Shown here: piece by piece, positions 5,205 through 6,065 of the stretch
How positions within the stretch are numbered: position 1 is the stretch's first letter
How the letters are laid out: each line of letters starts with the position of its first letter
Source of the DNA: an uncultured Actinomycetes bacterium
GTDB taxonomy: Bacteria > Actinomycetota > Acidimicrobiia > IMCC26256 > PALSA-555
Assembly (NCBI GenBank): GCA_937927875.1
Contig: CALEYV010000050.1
Span: 1 to 6,065 of the forward strand
Direction: 5' to 3'
DNA: 6,065 nucleotides
Position numbers and translations under genes: made by a program
Notes under the pieces: generated by a model
The model's input: the letters and a program-made list of their open reading frames with translations, nothing else
Told to the model about the DNA's origin: nothing
Databases searched by the model: none

Positions 5205-6065
5205 CTAGGAGTCATCGGACGGTGCCCGCTGCTCCTCGTGGTAGTCGGCCTCGACGTTCACGGACCACACGTCGTGGTCGGCGCCGAAGATGTTCTCGAC
5301 CGAGAGCATCGCCGTGTACATGGAGTGGTCCTGATTGTTGTACTTGTGCATGCCGTTGCGCCCGACCGGGAACACGTTGGGCGCGTTGGCCGCCAGCCAG
5401 CTCCGGAGCGTCTCGACGTTGGCCTTGTAGGACGCGTCGTACATCGGGTACGCCTTCGGCATCCGGACGACGTACCCGGCCTCGACGTCCTCGGCCTGGA
5501 CCAGGCCGAGCCACTCGAGCTCCTCCTTGCCGCGCTCGATGAGCTCCTCGTCGGGGGCCGTCCACGCCGCCTCGCCCTCCCACACCGTGTACTCGAGCCC
5601 GAGGACGTTGCGGCCCTCTTTCACGAGGTACGGCGACCAGGAGCCGAAGTTCTGAATCCGCATCGTCGCCACCTCGGGGGCGTGGATGTAGACCCAGTTG
5701 TCGTCCCACGGCACCTTGTCGGCCGGGACGACGAGCGCCACCGTGATGAAGTCCCGGTAGCCGAGCCCCTCCGCGGCCTCCAGCACCTCGGGCGGGGGTG
5801 CCGGGGCCATGGCCCGCACCAAGGCCGAGATCGGCATCGACGAGACGATGTGCGTGCAGTCGTAACGGGTTGGCGCGCCGCCGGTGATGGCGGTCACCGC
5901 GACCGCCCGCCCGTCCTCGTGATGTACCACGGTGACCGCGCTGTCGTAGACGATCTTCGTGCCCCGGGCCGTCACCTGCTCGGCGGCCCGCTCCCACATC
6001 ATCCCCGGCCCGTACTTCGGGTAGTTGAACTCCTCGATCAGGCTCGTGACCTGCTTCGACTTGTC
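5205..6065 (-). CDS. FAD-dependent oxidoreductase, UDP-galactopyranose-mutase/amine-oxidase-like (C-terminal part)
   Basis: Only the last 286 codons are inside the window. The frame stays open to the right edge, so the N-terminal GxGxxG dinucleotide-binding fold is outside, and the ATG at 6000-6002 is internal. The visible part begins DKSKQVTSLIEEFNYPKYGPG; the FNYPKYGPGMMWE stretch (residues 13-25 of the fragment) is typical of a family of NAD(P)/FAD-dependent enzymes found near envelope and O-antigen glycan genes. IVSSMPISALVRAM (about 75-90) is the strand-helix that closes the FAD domain in amine-oxidase and UGM-like proteins. The C-terminal block FPVGRNGMHKYNNQDHSMYTAM (from about residue 232) is the usual second FAD-contacting motif, followed by the family ending VWSVNVEADYHEE. 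A sugar-nucleotide or isoprenoid-linked substrate is possible, but I cannot name it. It is the first visible gene of the minus-strand run. Confidence 0.88.
   Translation of the reverse strand, partial: DKSKQVTSLIEEFNYPKYGPGMMWERAAEQVTARGTKIVYDSAVTVVHHEDGRAVAVTAITGGAPTRYDCTHIVSSMPISALVRAMAPAPPPEVLEAAEGLGYRDFITVALVVPADKVPWDDNWVYIHAPEVATMRIQNFGSWSPYLVKEGRNVLGLEYTVWEGEAAWTAPDEELIERGKEELEWLGLVQAEDVEAGYVVRMPKAYPMYDASYKANVETLRSWLAANAPNVFPVGRNGMHKYNNQDHSMYTAMLSVENIFGADHDVWSVNVEADYHEEQRAPSDDS

Noticed and set aside
3491..5542. Very long open frame on the plus strand (683 codons)
   Set aside because: It lies antisense to three genes with clear family motifs and runs across their intergenic gaps. Its translation is Arg/Gly/Pro/His-rich with no recognisable domain, the usual by-product of few stop codons at high GC.
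6000..6002. ATG as the true start of the FAD oxidoreductase
   Set aside because: The frame continues open to the edge with family-typical residues upstream (FNYPKYGPG), and the FAD-binding N-terminus would be missing, so the gene is cut by the window, not started here.
1..6065. CRISPR array, tRNA/rRNA genes, insertion sequence or riboswitch
   Set aside because: No regularly spaced repeats, cloverleaf, transposase frame or terminal inverted repeats were seen. The gaps between genes are too short for most of these.

Overview
The window is very GC-rich, densely packed bacterial DNA. GTG starts are frequent, and open frames run long on the strand opposite real genes, as expected at this GC content. 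The mix of families is most like a high-GC actinobacterium, perhaps of the Acidimicrobiia type: an actinobacterial-style small hypothetical protein, a PaaK-type acyl-CoA ligase, a DSH-type amidohydrolase, a membrane-anchored LytR_C-domain protein and a glycan-type FAD oxidoreductase. The lineage is inferred from style and no marker gene proves it.

Left part (1-2648): a small soluble hypothetical protein (minus, 10-480) is divergent from a two-gene plus-strand unit (646-2648). The 165-bp intergenic region holds two perfect palindromes, 16 and 22 bp long, whose centres are 42 bp apart. They look like operators for one or two regulators controlling this divergent pair. The plus-strand unit is a phenylacetate-CoA-ligase-family adenylating enzyme, followed with a 1-nt stop/start overlap by a 224-aa protein. 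That protein reads as a shortened relative of the same fold and lacks the ATP-binding loop and the C-terminal catalytic lysine. This pairing of an intact ligase with an apparently dead, translationally coupled partner is the most unusual thing here.

Right part (2655-6065): four genes all read on the minus strand. In transcription order they are a FAD-dependent oxidoreductase of the UDP-galactopyranose-mutase/amine-oxidase type (cut by the window edge), a membrane-anchored LytR_C-domain protein, an amidohydrolase-2 family metal-dependent hydrolase, and a class I SAM-dependent O-methyltransferase. The last two each have a TANNNT hexamer exactly 6 nt before a GTG start, the layout of a leaderless promoter, so they may be transcribed independently. 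The O-methyltransferase ends 6 bp from the end of the plus-strand unit, in convergent orientation.

The ligase, hydrolase and methyltransferase are all compatible with aromatic or other organic-acid metabolism. The oxidoreductase and LytR_C protein fit cell-envelope glycan work. No single pathway is proved. I found no RNA gene, CRISPR array, insertion sequence or phage gene.
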